Shown here: positions 7,841 through 14,504 of the stretch, piece after piece
Layout: each line of letters begins with the position of its first letter
How positions within the stretch are numbered: the first letter of the stretch is position 1
IMG/VR virus record: IMGVR_UViG_3300020463_000172
Location: 1-21,170 of that record
DNA: 21,170 nt
Strand: one strand, 5' to 3'
Source: a virus
Notes under the pieces: generated by a model
The model's database searches: none
Told to the model about the DNA's origin: nothing
The model's input: only the letters and a program-made list of their open reading frames with translations
Translations under genes and position numbers: made by a program

Positions 7841-9627
7841 GATGCGTAGACATTAATATAGTGATATAGATAATCATTATCACTATTATTGGTATCAATA
7901 TCAATACCTGTAGTCATAGAACTACTATCAGCACCAACACCACCAGCATTGCTAGTTGATTGTGAATCAACAGGTTCAATATTAACTATTGTTTGATCAT
8001 CATTAGTGAAAGATGATATTGACTCTGAAAAATTCTTTTTAGCACTTGTTACTACATTATCAATATCCTCGATAGGAGCAAAGGTTCCCTCCTGTCTTCC
8101 TGTGTCTCCATCTATATTACCTGTAGTACCACTCATCGCATTAACATTTGGCAGTGTTCCTCCCAATATACCAGAATCAAAGTTTCCTGTTTTTGAATAT
8201 GGTTCATCAAGTTCTGGATAAATCCTTGCCATTATCCTTGCTAACTGTTCATATACCTCAGGATCTTTTACAACATCATCGAGAGTTCCAAATTTACCAT
8301 CTGGTCCTTTTTCATCACTCCTTTCACCCATCCCTCTCATATTAAGGATTCTTAGTGCCAACTTATTAATAATTTCACGATGCTCTGGAGGAAGTTCCTT
8401 CTTAATAGCTACAATCTTCTGTAAATTTTGTTGGAATTGTACTTCTAACTTAGCAATATTAGCATCAGCACCCTCTGCAGTTTTAGGGTCTTTCTCCTTC
8501 ATCTGTTTATATTCTTCTTGTAGTTGCCTAATACGACCAGCATCTCTGTATAGACCTGTTAGATGTGCAAGTCTTGCTTTGTCTACATCACTCCTCTTAT
8601 TTTTCTTTGCCTCTTTGACTAAATTCTCATTATAATTTGTTTCTAATTTCTTATCACCTTTCCACAACCATCTTTTATCATCCTTCTCGAATGAGTTTAG
8701 CATAGGATTGCCTTCAAATCCTGCCTCCCTAAATCTAGGATCTCCTGTACCATGATAACCTAACTCTAATGCTGCTATTTGTTTTTTAATTTCAGCAATT
8801 TTAGTGTTAGCTTTCATCGAATCTATCATGTCACCAAATATATTCAATCTACTACCATCAGGTTTTCCTTCTTCAATAAGTTTTAATTCATCCTTAAGTT
8901 GAGCAATTACAACACTCCTATCACCATCTGCTGCAGCAACTGCTTTTGATATTTCCCTTTCTGTACCACTCTGCATCTGTCTTGTTGCTAGAATAGCAGC
9001 TATCCCCATCCAAACTACAGGATTTGCAAGTAAACTCAGAACAGCAGGTATTGATGAAATTATTGCACCAACAAGACTAGTGATACCACTAACTATAAGA
9101 GGTATACCAAAAGAAAATGCAGCAATGACACCAACTGCTACGAGACTAACCTTTATAAGATTGTTCCTTATCTTTTTCAAAGTCTCCATATCACCTTCTT
9201 TAAATGCTTTCATTGCTTTACCACCTTTGTCTGCTAACCATCCAAAGAATAATATACCAAGTGCTTCAAAAAATTTATTAAATTGAATTTTTGCAGACTC
9301 ACCTATCTTTTTAATAGGATTAGTAAGTGCTTTTGTTACTTTACCTTCTAAAAACTTTTCTTTGTTTATTTTTTTATTTTGATCTTGCTCTCTTTTTTCA
9401 GCAGCAAGTTTCTTAGATCGTTCACTCTTATCAAGTGACATATCTAACTTTAATAAATTTGATATACCTATTAGGTTTCTGTTTATTGCTGCAACACTTC
9501 TTGTTAGATCAACATATTGTTTTTCAGTAACAGAGTTTTCTCTAGTAGCATTTTTCCTTGCACTATCCATCTTCTGCGTTGTAGTACGAGAAGATCTTGG
9601 TAATAATTTCGCTCTATCAATTGCCAT
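7837..9627 (-). CDS. Tape-measure-like tail protein 2
   Basis: 596 aa. The basic N-terminus is coiled-coil-like (about 30-95, KSERSKKLAAEKREQDQNKK). A conserved hydrophobic patch FNKFFEALGILFFGWLADKG (about 116-135) matches the patch in the downstream 603-aa protein. A long hydrophobic region at about 159-215 (SLVAVGVIAAFSFGIPLIVS and onward) fits one to three membrane-spanning segments. The C-terminal half is helical and charged, ending in a Ser/Asp/Asn-rich tail. It begins 2 nt after the stop of the frameshift-product gene, the usual position of a tape-measure gene directly after the tail-assembly chaperone pair. Likely a tape-measure or hub-core protein (gp29-like); a membrane-channel role at injection is possible. 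No enzymatic motif seen. Confidence 0.6.
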   Translation of the reverse strand: MAIDRAKLLPRSSRTTTQKMDSARKNATRENSVTEKQYVDLTRSVAAINRNLIGISNLLKLDMSLDKSERSKKLAAEKREQDQNKKINKEKFLEGKVTKALTNPIKKIGESAKIQFNKFFEALGILFFGWLADKGGKAMKAFKEGDMETLKKIRNNLIKVSLVAVGVIAAFSFGIPLIVSGITSLVGAIISSIPAVLSLLANPVVWMGIAAILATRQMQSGTEREISKAVAAADGDRSVVIAQLKDELKLIEEGKPDGSRLNIFGDMIDSMKANTKIAEIKKQIAALELGYHGTGDPRFREAGFEGNPMLNSFEKDDKRWLWKGDKKLETNYNENLVKEAKKNKRSDVDKARLAHLTGLYRDAGRIRQLQEEYKQMKEKDPKTAEGADANIAKLEVQFQQNLQKIVAIKKELPPEHREIINKLALRILNMRGMGERSDEKGPDGKFGTLDDVVKDPEVYEQLARIMARIYPELDEPYSKTGNFDSGILGGTLPNVNAMSGTTGNIDGDTGRQEGTFAPIEDIDNVVTSAKKNFSESISSFTNDDQTIVNIEPVDSQSTSNAGGVGADSSSMTTGIDIDTNNSDNDYLYHYINVYAS

Positions 9628-9629
9628 TC

Positions 9630-9800
9630 TTAAGCTTGTTGATTTTTAAGATTCTCTTCTTCAATGTATTGTTGGAGTAGAGATAGATAAATCTCCCTCT
9701 CCCACGGAATCATGTTTTCAATGTCACTCAAGCTATATTTATGATGCTGCATGAGAGCGAAGTTGATCTTATAGTATGCTACAAGATCCTCATGCAACAT
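9630..9800 (-). CDS. Short gene in the -1 frame after gp26: tail-assembly chaperone extension
   Basis: An open frame of 56 codons from ATG 9800: MLHEDLVAYYKINFALMQHH, KYSLSDIENMIPWEREIYLS, LLQQYIEEENLKNQQA. The H-x-Y-S-L-x-D-I-E-x-M-I-P-W-E-R-E-I-Y core is a conserved phage motif; in related phages such a piece sits between gp26 and the tape-measure gene. The ATG has no Shine-Dalgarno sequence. A TTTTTTC slippery heptamer just before the gp26 stop would move ribosomes by -1 into this frame, giving ...LASFF-QLA-MLHED..., a fusion of about 296 aa. This parallels the gpG/gpGT tail chaperones of lambda. It may be expressed only as the fusion. The link to T4 gp51 is uncertain. Confidence 0.75.
   Translation of the reverse strand: MLHEDLVAYYKINFALMQHHKYSLSDIENMIPWEREIYLSLLQQYIEEENLKNQQA
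9736..9743 (-). promoter_or_regulatory. Possible T4-type late promoter CATAAATA
   Basis: CATAAATA on the minus strand, one mismatch from the T4 late consensus TATAAATA, inside the short chaperone gene about 110 bp before the tape-measure-like genes. The same octamer occurs at 11212-11219 and 17040-17047. It lies in coding sequence in an AT-rich genome, so chance is a real alternative. Confidence 0.3.
9765..9788 (-). other. Hairpin downstream of the slippery site
   Basis: On the minus strand GATCTTGTAG is followed by a CATA loop and CTATAAGATC: a 10-bp stem with one G-U pair and a 4-nt loop. It begins 20 nt after the slippery heptamer. That is farther than the usual 5-9 nt spacing for a frameshift-stimulating structure, so its role as stimulator is an inference. 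Confidence 0.5.
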
Positions 9801-9802
9801 CG

Positions 9803-10519
9803 CTAGTTGAAAAAACTCGCTAATCCCTCAAGTGGGATAGTATTCTCTGCCTTTGTTTTAGGATTAATTACTTTAATTTCATGATACAACCGTGGCATAG
9901 TTGCAAAGAATTTCTCTAACTCCTTGAATTGTTTTGATCCAAGTCCTTCTAGAAACTCTATCATCTCTGCTTGAGTGAAGTCAGTTGATTTCCAAACCTC
10001 CTCGTCATTATATACTGTATCAACACAAGCAGCAATCATATCAAATGATTGATCAAACCCAATGTTATCTACATCAAAATTTTCTTTGATGAACTGATCT
10101 AGAGAAGGATATTTCATTCTCATCGAAACTGTTTCATCCAATTTAATATCTGTTGTATGCTCTGGATCAGTTAAAACTTTAATATCATCTAAATGAACTG
10201 TTGTTTCTACCTGAGTTTCTCCATCATCAGGGCAGGTAACTTTGATCTCTACAGACTCACCTACAGATTTACCTCGGACATTAAGAAAGAGATACTCAAT
10301 GTCAAATGTAGATAGTTTATCAATCTTGATACCTCTAGTGAGGATACAATTATTTAAAACTTGTTTGACTGCAGTAGCAATATCTTTGATTTCATTGCTC
10401 TCCATTGCAATGACTAAAATCTTTTCTTCTTTAACTAAAAAAGGTCTATATCTAATTTTCTTTTTAGATGAAGGAATCACCAACTCATAGGTTGGTGAGT
10501 TAATCTTAGGTAGTGGCAT
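9803..10519 (-). CDS. 26: Baseplate hub protein gp26 / tail-assembly chaperone
   Basis: 238 aa from ATG 10519 (MPLPKINSPTYELVIPSSKK). The chosen ATG has a GAGGA ribosome site (AGAGGAAAAACTGATG) and lies inside the end of the haem oxygenase gene (14-nt overlap); upstream in-frame starts would overlap much more and look like translated haem oxygenase sequence. Recognisable gp26 features: IRYRPFLVKEEKILVIAMES, then IDKLSTFDIEYLFLNVRGKS, VGESVEIKVTCPDDG and MRMKYPSLDQFI, aligning with T4 gp26 (YRNFTVGEEKQLLIGLES, FEYLFLMIRKRAIGE, MRYPSVYD). T4 gp26 acts in central hub assembly. The last codons AGT TTT TTC AAC TAG contain a -1 slippery site that would fuse it to the next reading frame, so a chaperone function for the tape measure is likely. 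Confidence 0.85.
   Translation of the reverse strand: MPLPKINSPTYELVIPSSKKKIRYRPFLVKEEKILVIAMESNEIKDIATAVKQVLNNCILTRGIKIDKLSTFDIEYLFLNVRGKSVGESVEIKVTCPDDGETQVETTVHLDDIKVLTDPEHTTDIKLDETVSMRMKYPSLDQFIKENFDVDNIGFDQSFDMIAACVDTVYNDEEVWKSTDFTQAEMIEFLEGLGSKQFKELEKFFATMPRLYHEIKVINPKTKAENTIPLEGLASFFN
9809..9815 (-). other. Programmed -1 frameshift slippery heptamer T TTT TTC
   Basis: In the zero frame the gp26 end reads GCG AGT TTT TTC AAC TAG. The heptamer T-TTT-TTC fits X-XXY-YYZ exactly. A -1 slip gives TTT TTT CAA CTA GCG ATG TTG CAT, entering the conserved 56-codon frame without a stop. The location is right for a tail chaperone frameshift: end of the upstream chaperone gene and directly before tape-measure genes. 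Confidence 0.8.
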
Positions 10520-11192
10520 CAGTTTTTCCTCTAATTGTAGCACATATGTAAGCCAATGTAGACTTAAATGCGTTGCCCTGCAGTTCATCAAACATGAACA
10601 TATTCAAACGAAACGCATAGTTTGCTTCAGTAACGATAGCAGATACCTGTGATTGAGTTACAGGCAACTTATTTAGTGTAGCACGATAATTATTTTTAAA
10701 ATCTTTCTTATTATCAATTTCTGGGAAATTATAGAACTCTAGTCCACGGTCTTGTAGATTGAGAGCTTTCTCTGCAATATTCTTAAGAATCTGACCACCA
10801 GATAGATCTCCAAGATATCTTGTATAATGATGTCCTATTAGGAGTTCTGGATCCTCATGAGCAACCTCTCCAATACGAGCAACATATTGTTTACATGCTT
10901 GTGTAGGGTAGATAGTATCTTGCCAGTTATAACCATAAAAATATTCACAGTCCTTTGCTAGTGCATCAACACGATAAAGTTCTGGAATATTTAAAGGTGC
11001 AATTAAAGGATCGTCTTTTAGTCTCCTAATTTCTTTTTCTATCTCATGGTATACAAAATAAAAATTACCAATGAGTTGTCTATAATTTTCTTCGCTGACT
11101 ACACCACGAAGAAATGATGAAACAAATTTTGTATTCTCTGCAGCAGAATGTGACTGTTTAGTCCCTTGTTTCAAGTCTATAGCGAGAGGCAT
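10506..11192 (-). CDS. ho1: Haem oxygenase
   Basis: 228 aa, full length for a cyanobacterial/phage haem oxygenase. It opens haem to biliverdin IXalpha with release of CO and Fe2+, using reduced ferredoxin. The proximal haem ligand is His15 in GTKQSHSAAENTKFVSSFLR, matching human HO-1 His25. The flexible distal helix is YTRYLGDLSGGQIL (123-136), with Asp129 equivalent to human Asp140. FYFVYHEIEKEI and YRVDALAKDCEYFYG are also family-typical. Biliverdin feeds phycobilin synthesis, so this is an auxiliary metabolic gene. No bilin reductase gene (pebS, pcyA) is in the window. It sits between gp54-like and gp26 genes of the late tail cluster, preceded by a late-promoter-like CATAAATA, and its last 14 nt overlap gp26. 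Confidence 0.95.
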   Translation of the reverse strand: MPLAIDLKQGTKQSHSAAENTKFVSSFLRGVVSEENYRQLIGNFYFVYHEIEKEIRRLKDDPLIAPLNIPELYRVDALAKDCEYFYGYNWQDTIYPTQACKQYVARIGEVAHEDPELLIGHHYTRYLGDLSGGQILKNIAEKALNLQDRGLEFYNFPEIDNKKDFKNNYRATLNKLPVTQSQVSAIVTEANYAFRLNMFMFDELQGNAFKSTLAYICATIRGKTDATT

Positions 11193-11211
11193 AATGTTGT
11201 GATAAGTGGAT

Positions 11212-11219
11212 TATTTATG
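11212..11219 (-). promoter_or_regulatory. Possible late promoter CATAAATA before haem oxygenase
   Basis: CATAAATA on the minus strand overlapping the stop region of the gp54-like gene, about 20 bp before the haem oxygenase ATG at 11192. One mismatch to T4 TATAAATA. Position fits a late promoter with a short leader. No clear Shine-Dalgarno sequence is seen before the ATG. Confidence 0.45.
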
Positions 11220-12048
11220 CTATGTTGACAGCACTTTGTTCTGGAAATTGATCATTAGTAGGTGTGACAGTACCAAAATCGCCAAGTTGAGATCCAAATT
11301 CATCTACACCTGAAGCTGAATCTGTTGTCTCTGCAGTTGAAACACCTTCACCTGTATTGACAACGGTTCCTTGTGTACCATCATTCATAAGTTTAGCAGA
11401 TCTTCTAGATCTACTATCAATTGCTCCAAAGAAGTACCTATCATAAGCAAATGTTACTGTACATTCTAGCACTCTATTCCCATCATATGCAACTGGCATT
11501 GAAGTAATATTAACAGGAAATGCGTTCAAGAATGTATATTCTACATTTCTAAAGTGGTCTTTATTAAATTTCTGTATTCTCATTGTATCACATTTATACT
11601 CAGATGGGAACTGCATACGATGATAGTACCCTGTTTCTATTTTATTATTAAATGATCCTTCACTACCTGTTTCTCCACCAGATGCTATAAAGTCATGCCA
11701 TAACTCAAAAAATTGTAATACTCTGTAGTCAGTATCAACATAGAATGTAAAACTTGTATCAGTATATACTCTAGTATGTGCAAACTTCTCTGTAATACCC
11801 ATCCTATTACCCTCTATCTGGGCAGTACCAAAAGAAGTTGCTGGCAACGAAGCACTATTACATAGTAAACCTAAGTCTCTAGTAATGAAAAAATTATTGA
11901 CTAACGGAGCTCTGCTCGTTATATGTCCTCTTAATCTTGTTAAAGCACCAAATCCACTAAAAAAGACTTCATAGTGATTGGTAGTTGCAACTTTTTGAAA
12001 TAGATCTACAATTTGAGTAGTCTTTTTTACTCTTGGATAGGTTGGCAC
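11215..12048 (-). CDS. 54: Baseplate tail-tube initiator, gp54-like
   Basis: 277 aa. The protein has the tail-tube (gp19/gp54) fold pattern: TTNHYEVFFSGFG near the start; LLCNSASLPATSFGTAQIEG (about 60-80); ITEKFAHTRVYTDTSFTFYV then DTDYRVLQFFELWHDFIASG (about 85-125); VEYTFLNAFPVNITSMPVAY followed by LECTVTFAYDRYFFGA (about 170-210). The C-terminus is Ser/Thr/Gly-rich. T4 gp54 sits on the baseplate and nucleates tube polymerisation together with gp48, whose gene is on the opposite strand nearby. It starts at GTG 12048 with an AGGT ribosome site 7 nt upstream. Confusion with a tube protein (gp19) is possible, but the neighbourhood favours gp54. Confidence 0.7.
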   Translation of the reverse strand: MPTYPRVKKTTQIVDLFQKVATTNHYEVFFSGFGALTRLRGHITSRAPLVNNFFITRDLGLLCNSASLPATSFGTAQIEGNRMGITEKFAHTRVYTDTSFTFYVDTDYRVLQFFELWHDFIASGGETGSEGSFNNKIETGYYHRMQFPSEYKCDTMRIQKFNKDHFRNVEYTFLNAFPVNITSMPVAYDGNRVLECTVTFAYDRYFFGAIDSRSRRSAKLMNDGTQGTVVNTGEGVSTAETTDSASGVDEFGSQLGDFGTVTPTNDQFPEQSAVNIA

Positions 12049-12056
12049 AATAAATA
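12049..12056 (+). promoter_or_regulatory. Possible late promoter AATAAATA before gp4
   Basis: AATAAATA on the plus strand, one mismatch from the T4 late consensus, 25 bp before the proposed gp4 ATG at 12081. It partly overlaps, on the other strand, the AGGT ribosome site of the divergent gp54-like gene (minus strand, 12059-12056). Confidence 0.4.
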
Positions 12057-12080
12057 CCTAAAGTGTTCGTTATGGTAAGC

Positions 12081-12515
12081 ATGGCGTATTCAGGTAAGTA
12101 TAGACCTACAAATATAAAAAAATATCGGGGAGATTACCGTAATATTATTTATCGTAGTTTGTGGGAAAGAAAATTTATGAAGTATTGTGATAAGAATACT
12201 AATATACTTGAGTGGGGTAGTGAAGAAGTAATAATTCCTTATCGTTTACCTGTTGATGGTAGAATTCATAGATATTTTCCTGATTTTTATATAAAGGTAA
12301 AATCTAAAAGTGGTGATATAAAAAAATATATCATAGAGATAAAACCTAAAAAACAGTGCGTAGCACCTAAAGTACAAAGAGCAAGAACTAAAAAATATGT
12401 CAGAGAAGTACTAGAGTATACAAAGAATCAAGCAAAGTGGCATGCTGCACAAGATTTTTGTTTAGATAGAGGTATGGAGTTTAAAGTATTAACGGAGGAT
12501 AATCTAGGTGTCTAG
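12081..12515 (+). CDS. 4: Head completion protein gp4 (nuclease-like)
   Basis: 144 aa from ATG 12081 (MAYSGKYRPTNIKKYRGDYR). In-frame GTG 12063 and ATG 12072 are possible but add residues not expected at the family N-terminus. Family motifs: NIIYRSLWERKFMKYCD, ILEWGSEEVIIPYRLPVDGR, IHRYFPDFYIKV, YIIEIKPKKQCVAPK. The acidic Glu in WGSEE, the PD of YFPDF and the E-I-K of IIEIKPKK form a TnsA-like PD-(D/E)XK nuclease arrangement. In T4, gp4 (also called gp50/gp65) acts late in head maturation, finishing the filled head so a tail can attach. First gene of the plus-strand block; its end overlaps the next gene by 8 nt. Confidence 0.9.
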   Translation: MAYSGKYRPTNIKKYRGDYRNIIYRSLWERKFMKYCDKNTNILEWGSEEVIIPYRLPVDGRIHRYFPDFYIKVKSKSGDIKKYIIEIKPKKQCVAPKVQRARTKKYVREVLEYTKNQAKWHAAQDFCLDRGMEFKVLTEDNLGV

Positions 12516-12858
12516 ACTTCAACCTATAGTTGATGACATGACTGGTCTAGGTAGTCCAGATGATACCATGCTGGAAATTTTAGAAGCATTGGAAGATACA
12601 AAGGTAGTGTTGCCTGAAGAAGGTAGGTATTATACTTTTGTTTATCTACCTAAAACACCTGGCATAGAATATGATGAACATCCTTTGATTGCTTGTGTAG
12701 AAATTCAAAGATGGGGTATCAAAGGTTTTAGTTATCACTGGGGTAAAATGAGAAATTATACATGGGCAGAAGTTATTGGTGAGTTTTATGAAGTAGCAGC
12801 AATGGAGTTAGATGATGCTAGAAAACTAAAATATGCAAAATTCAAGCTAAATACATAA
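12508..12858 (+). CDS. Conserved hypothetical protein between gp4 and gp48
   Basis: 116 aa. GTG start at 12508 supported by a strong GGAGG ribosome site (12494-12498, 9 nt away) within the end of gp4; the two genes overlap by 8 nt. The core RYYTFVYLPKTPGIEYDEHP then LIACVEIQRWGIKGFSYHWG and KMRNYTWAEVIGEFYEV looks like a compact beta domain followed by a helix. Similar proteins seem usual near gp4 or gp48/gp53 in T4-like cyanophages. I do not recognise a named function. Its setting points to head completion or tail-tube/baseplate assembly. Confidence 0.8.
   Translation: MSRLQPIVDDMTGLGSPDDTMLEILEALEDTKVVLPEEGRYYTFVYLPKTPGIEYDEHPLIACVEIQRWGIKGFSYHWGKMRNYTWAEVIGEFYEVAAMELDDARKLKYAKFKLNT
12847..12853 (+). 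promoter_or_regulatory. Possible late promoter CTAAATA before gp48
   Basis: CTAAATA on the plus strand inside the last codons of the 116-aa gene, 21 bp before the GTG of gp48. It departs from ATAAATA at one base. Tentative. Confidence 0.25.
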
Positions 12859-12873
12859 AAATACTCTTTTATT

Positions 12874-13875
12874 GTGGCAACATTATCAGGACAACCATTT
12901 GTAGGTAATTTAAATAGTTCGGTGCCAGGTAAACCAACTAATAAAGAACTAAGATATCCAAAAGATATCATAGCGGATAGTACTGACTACTTTAAAATTG
13001 AAGTATTAAAATACCCTAAAACAAAAACTAATGAGGGTGGTTTTGCTGATATAATGAAAGGTAATCTAATTAGCAATATAACAGCTAATGAAACCCATGA
13101 TGCATCTGTAGGTGCAGTAGCATCTAACACTATAATTTTACCAATACCAAGAAATATACAAGATCAAAATGGTGCTGGATGGAGAGAAGATAAATTAAAT
13201 GATTATAGTGCACTCCTTGCTCAGGGTGCTATGTCTATAATAGAATCACCAGCAATGGGTCTTAATGCACTGATGAATGCAAGAGCAGATGGTAAATCTG
13301 TTAAGAATGAAGCTGGTAAAGTCATTGGTGACACTATTACATCAGCGAGAGCACAATCAGTAGTAGATCTCATGAAGGCAAGGGCAGCAGCAGCAGTCTC
13401 AAACATTGCTGGTGGTAATGTAAGTGCTGAGGGTCTTAGAACCAGAGCAACTGGAACAATCGTCAATCAAAATACTGAATTACTATTCAATTCAGTTAAG
13501 ATGAGAGCGTTTGATTTTAGTTGGGATCTTGTTCCAAGAAGTGAAAATGAAGCACTTGAAGTTAAAAAGATCATTAAACTATTAAAGACAAGACTTGCTC
13601 CAAAAAATGACAGGAGCAGTCCATCAGGTTTCTTAAATAGTCCTGATATTTTTAGAATTTCATATATGAAAGGTGGTAATGCACATCCATTTCTAAATTC
13701 TTTTAAAGCATGTGCTCTATCTAATATGACAGTAAACTATACTGCATCTGGAACATATGCTACCTATGATAATGGAACACCAGTTCACATGAATATGAGT
13801 TTAAAATTTCAAGAACTCAACCCAATATATGCTGAAGATTATGGCAACGATTCACTTAAAGGGGTAGGATACTAA
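12874..13875 (+). CDS. 48: Baseplate tail-tube cap protein gp48
   Basis: 333 aa (T4 gp48 has 364). The diagnostic section is LLFNSVKMRAFDFSWDLVPR followed by SENEALEVKKIIKLLKTRLA (about 205-245), the tube-fold strand plus R-F-x-W-x-L-V-P-R-N-E-x-E-A-x-x-I-x-x-I-I helix shared by gp48-type proteins. After it come FRISYMKGGNAHPFLNSFKA and HMNMSLKFQELNPIYAEDYG. The middle is Ala-rich and helical (about 110-190). T4 gp48 caps the baseplate hub under gp54. It starts at GTG 12874; no ATG gives a full N-terminus and no clear Shine-Dalgarno sequence is seen. The stop overlaps the gp53 start (TAATG). Confidence 0.8.
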   Translation: MATLSGQPFVGNLNSSVPGKPTNKELRYPKDIIADSTDYFKIEVLKYPKTKTNEGGFADIMKGNLISNITANETHDASVGAVASNTIILPIPRNIQDQNGAGWREDKLNDYSALLAQGAMSIIESPAMGLNALMNARADGKSVKNEAGKVIGDTITSARAQSVVDLMKARAAAAVSNIAGGNVSAEGLRTRATGTIVNQNTELLFNSVKMRAFDFSWDLVPRSENEALEVKKIIKLLKTRLAPKNDRSSPSGFLNSPDIFRISYMKGGNAHPFLNSFKACALSNMTVNYTASGTYATYDNGTPVHMNMSLKFQELNPIYAEDYGNDSLKGVGY

Positions 13876-14504
13876 TGGCAAATCATTATTTTAAAAGTCT
13901 ACCAGACATACAGTACAGAAATCCACTCACTAATCTTGAGAATGACTATGTAACTGCTAAAAATTTATTTACTAGAGCAAAGGTAAGAGATGATGTTCTA
14001 ACAGCAGTAACTTTTCTAAGATCATATACTATTGAAGATGGTGAGAGACCAATGGATGTTGCTGAAACCATGTATGGTGATCCATTATATGATTGGGTTG
14101 TACTGGTAACTGCAAATATTATTAATGTTAGAAATGATTGGCCAATGAGCAGTAGAACATTATACAATTACTGTATTAATAAGTATGGTGGCGATTTAAA
14201 TGCTACAAAATACTATGAGACTACAGAGGTTAAGGATAATAATGGAAGATTAATTTTGGCATCAGGTTATAAAGTTGATAAATCATTTACTATTAGAGAC
14301 CCTGATTCGTTCAATATTAATCTTAACCCTGTTCTTGGTATTACAAATTTCTTAGATGAGACTAGGAATAATGAGAAGAAACGCAATATTAAACTAATGA
14401 GGAAAGAATTTCTAACTCAATTCTTACTAGACCACCAAGAAGCAGTAGAATATAAACTATCTTCACAATATCAATCTCGTACACTAAAGAAAGCTAACGG
14501 TTAA
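13875..14504 (+). CDS. 53: Baseplate wedge protein gp53
   Basis: 209 aa (T4 gp53 has 196). N-terminus MANHYFKSLPDIQYRNPLTN. Residues about 50-100 contain SYTIEDGERPMDVAETMYGD, PLYDWVVLVTANIINVRNDW and PMSSRTLYNYC, the LysM-like core and following segment of gp53. A basic C-terminus follows (NNEKKRNIKLMRKEFL). In T4, gp53 is the last wedge protein and lets the wedges associate around the hub. The start is coupled to the gp48 stop. The stop codon shares TTAA with the stop of the opposing 2OG oxygenase gene, leaving no room for a terminator between them. Confidence 0.9.
   Translation: MANHYFKSLPDIQYRNPLTNLENDYVTAKNLFTRAKVRDDVLTAVTFLRSYTIEDGERPMDVAETMYGDPLYDWVVLVTANIINVRNDWPMSSRTLYNYCINKYGGDLNATKYYETTEVKDNNGRLILASGYKVDKSFTIRDPDSFNINLNPVLGITNFLDETRNNEKKRNIKLMRKEFLTQFLLDHQEAVEYKLSSQYQSRTLKKANG

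Noticed and set aside
10520-10591. Upstream extension of gp26 (24 extra residues)
   Set aside because: It would lie wholly in the haem oxygenase gene; the ATG at 10519 has a proper GAGGA ribosome site and begins at the conserved N-terminus.
12786-12971. Minus-strand frame of 61 codons across the 116-aa/gp48 junction
   Set aside because: Overlaps two well-supported plus-strand genes and the junction elements; no family resemblance.
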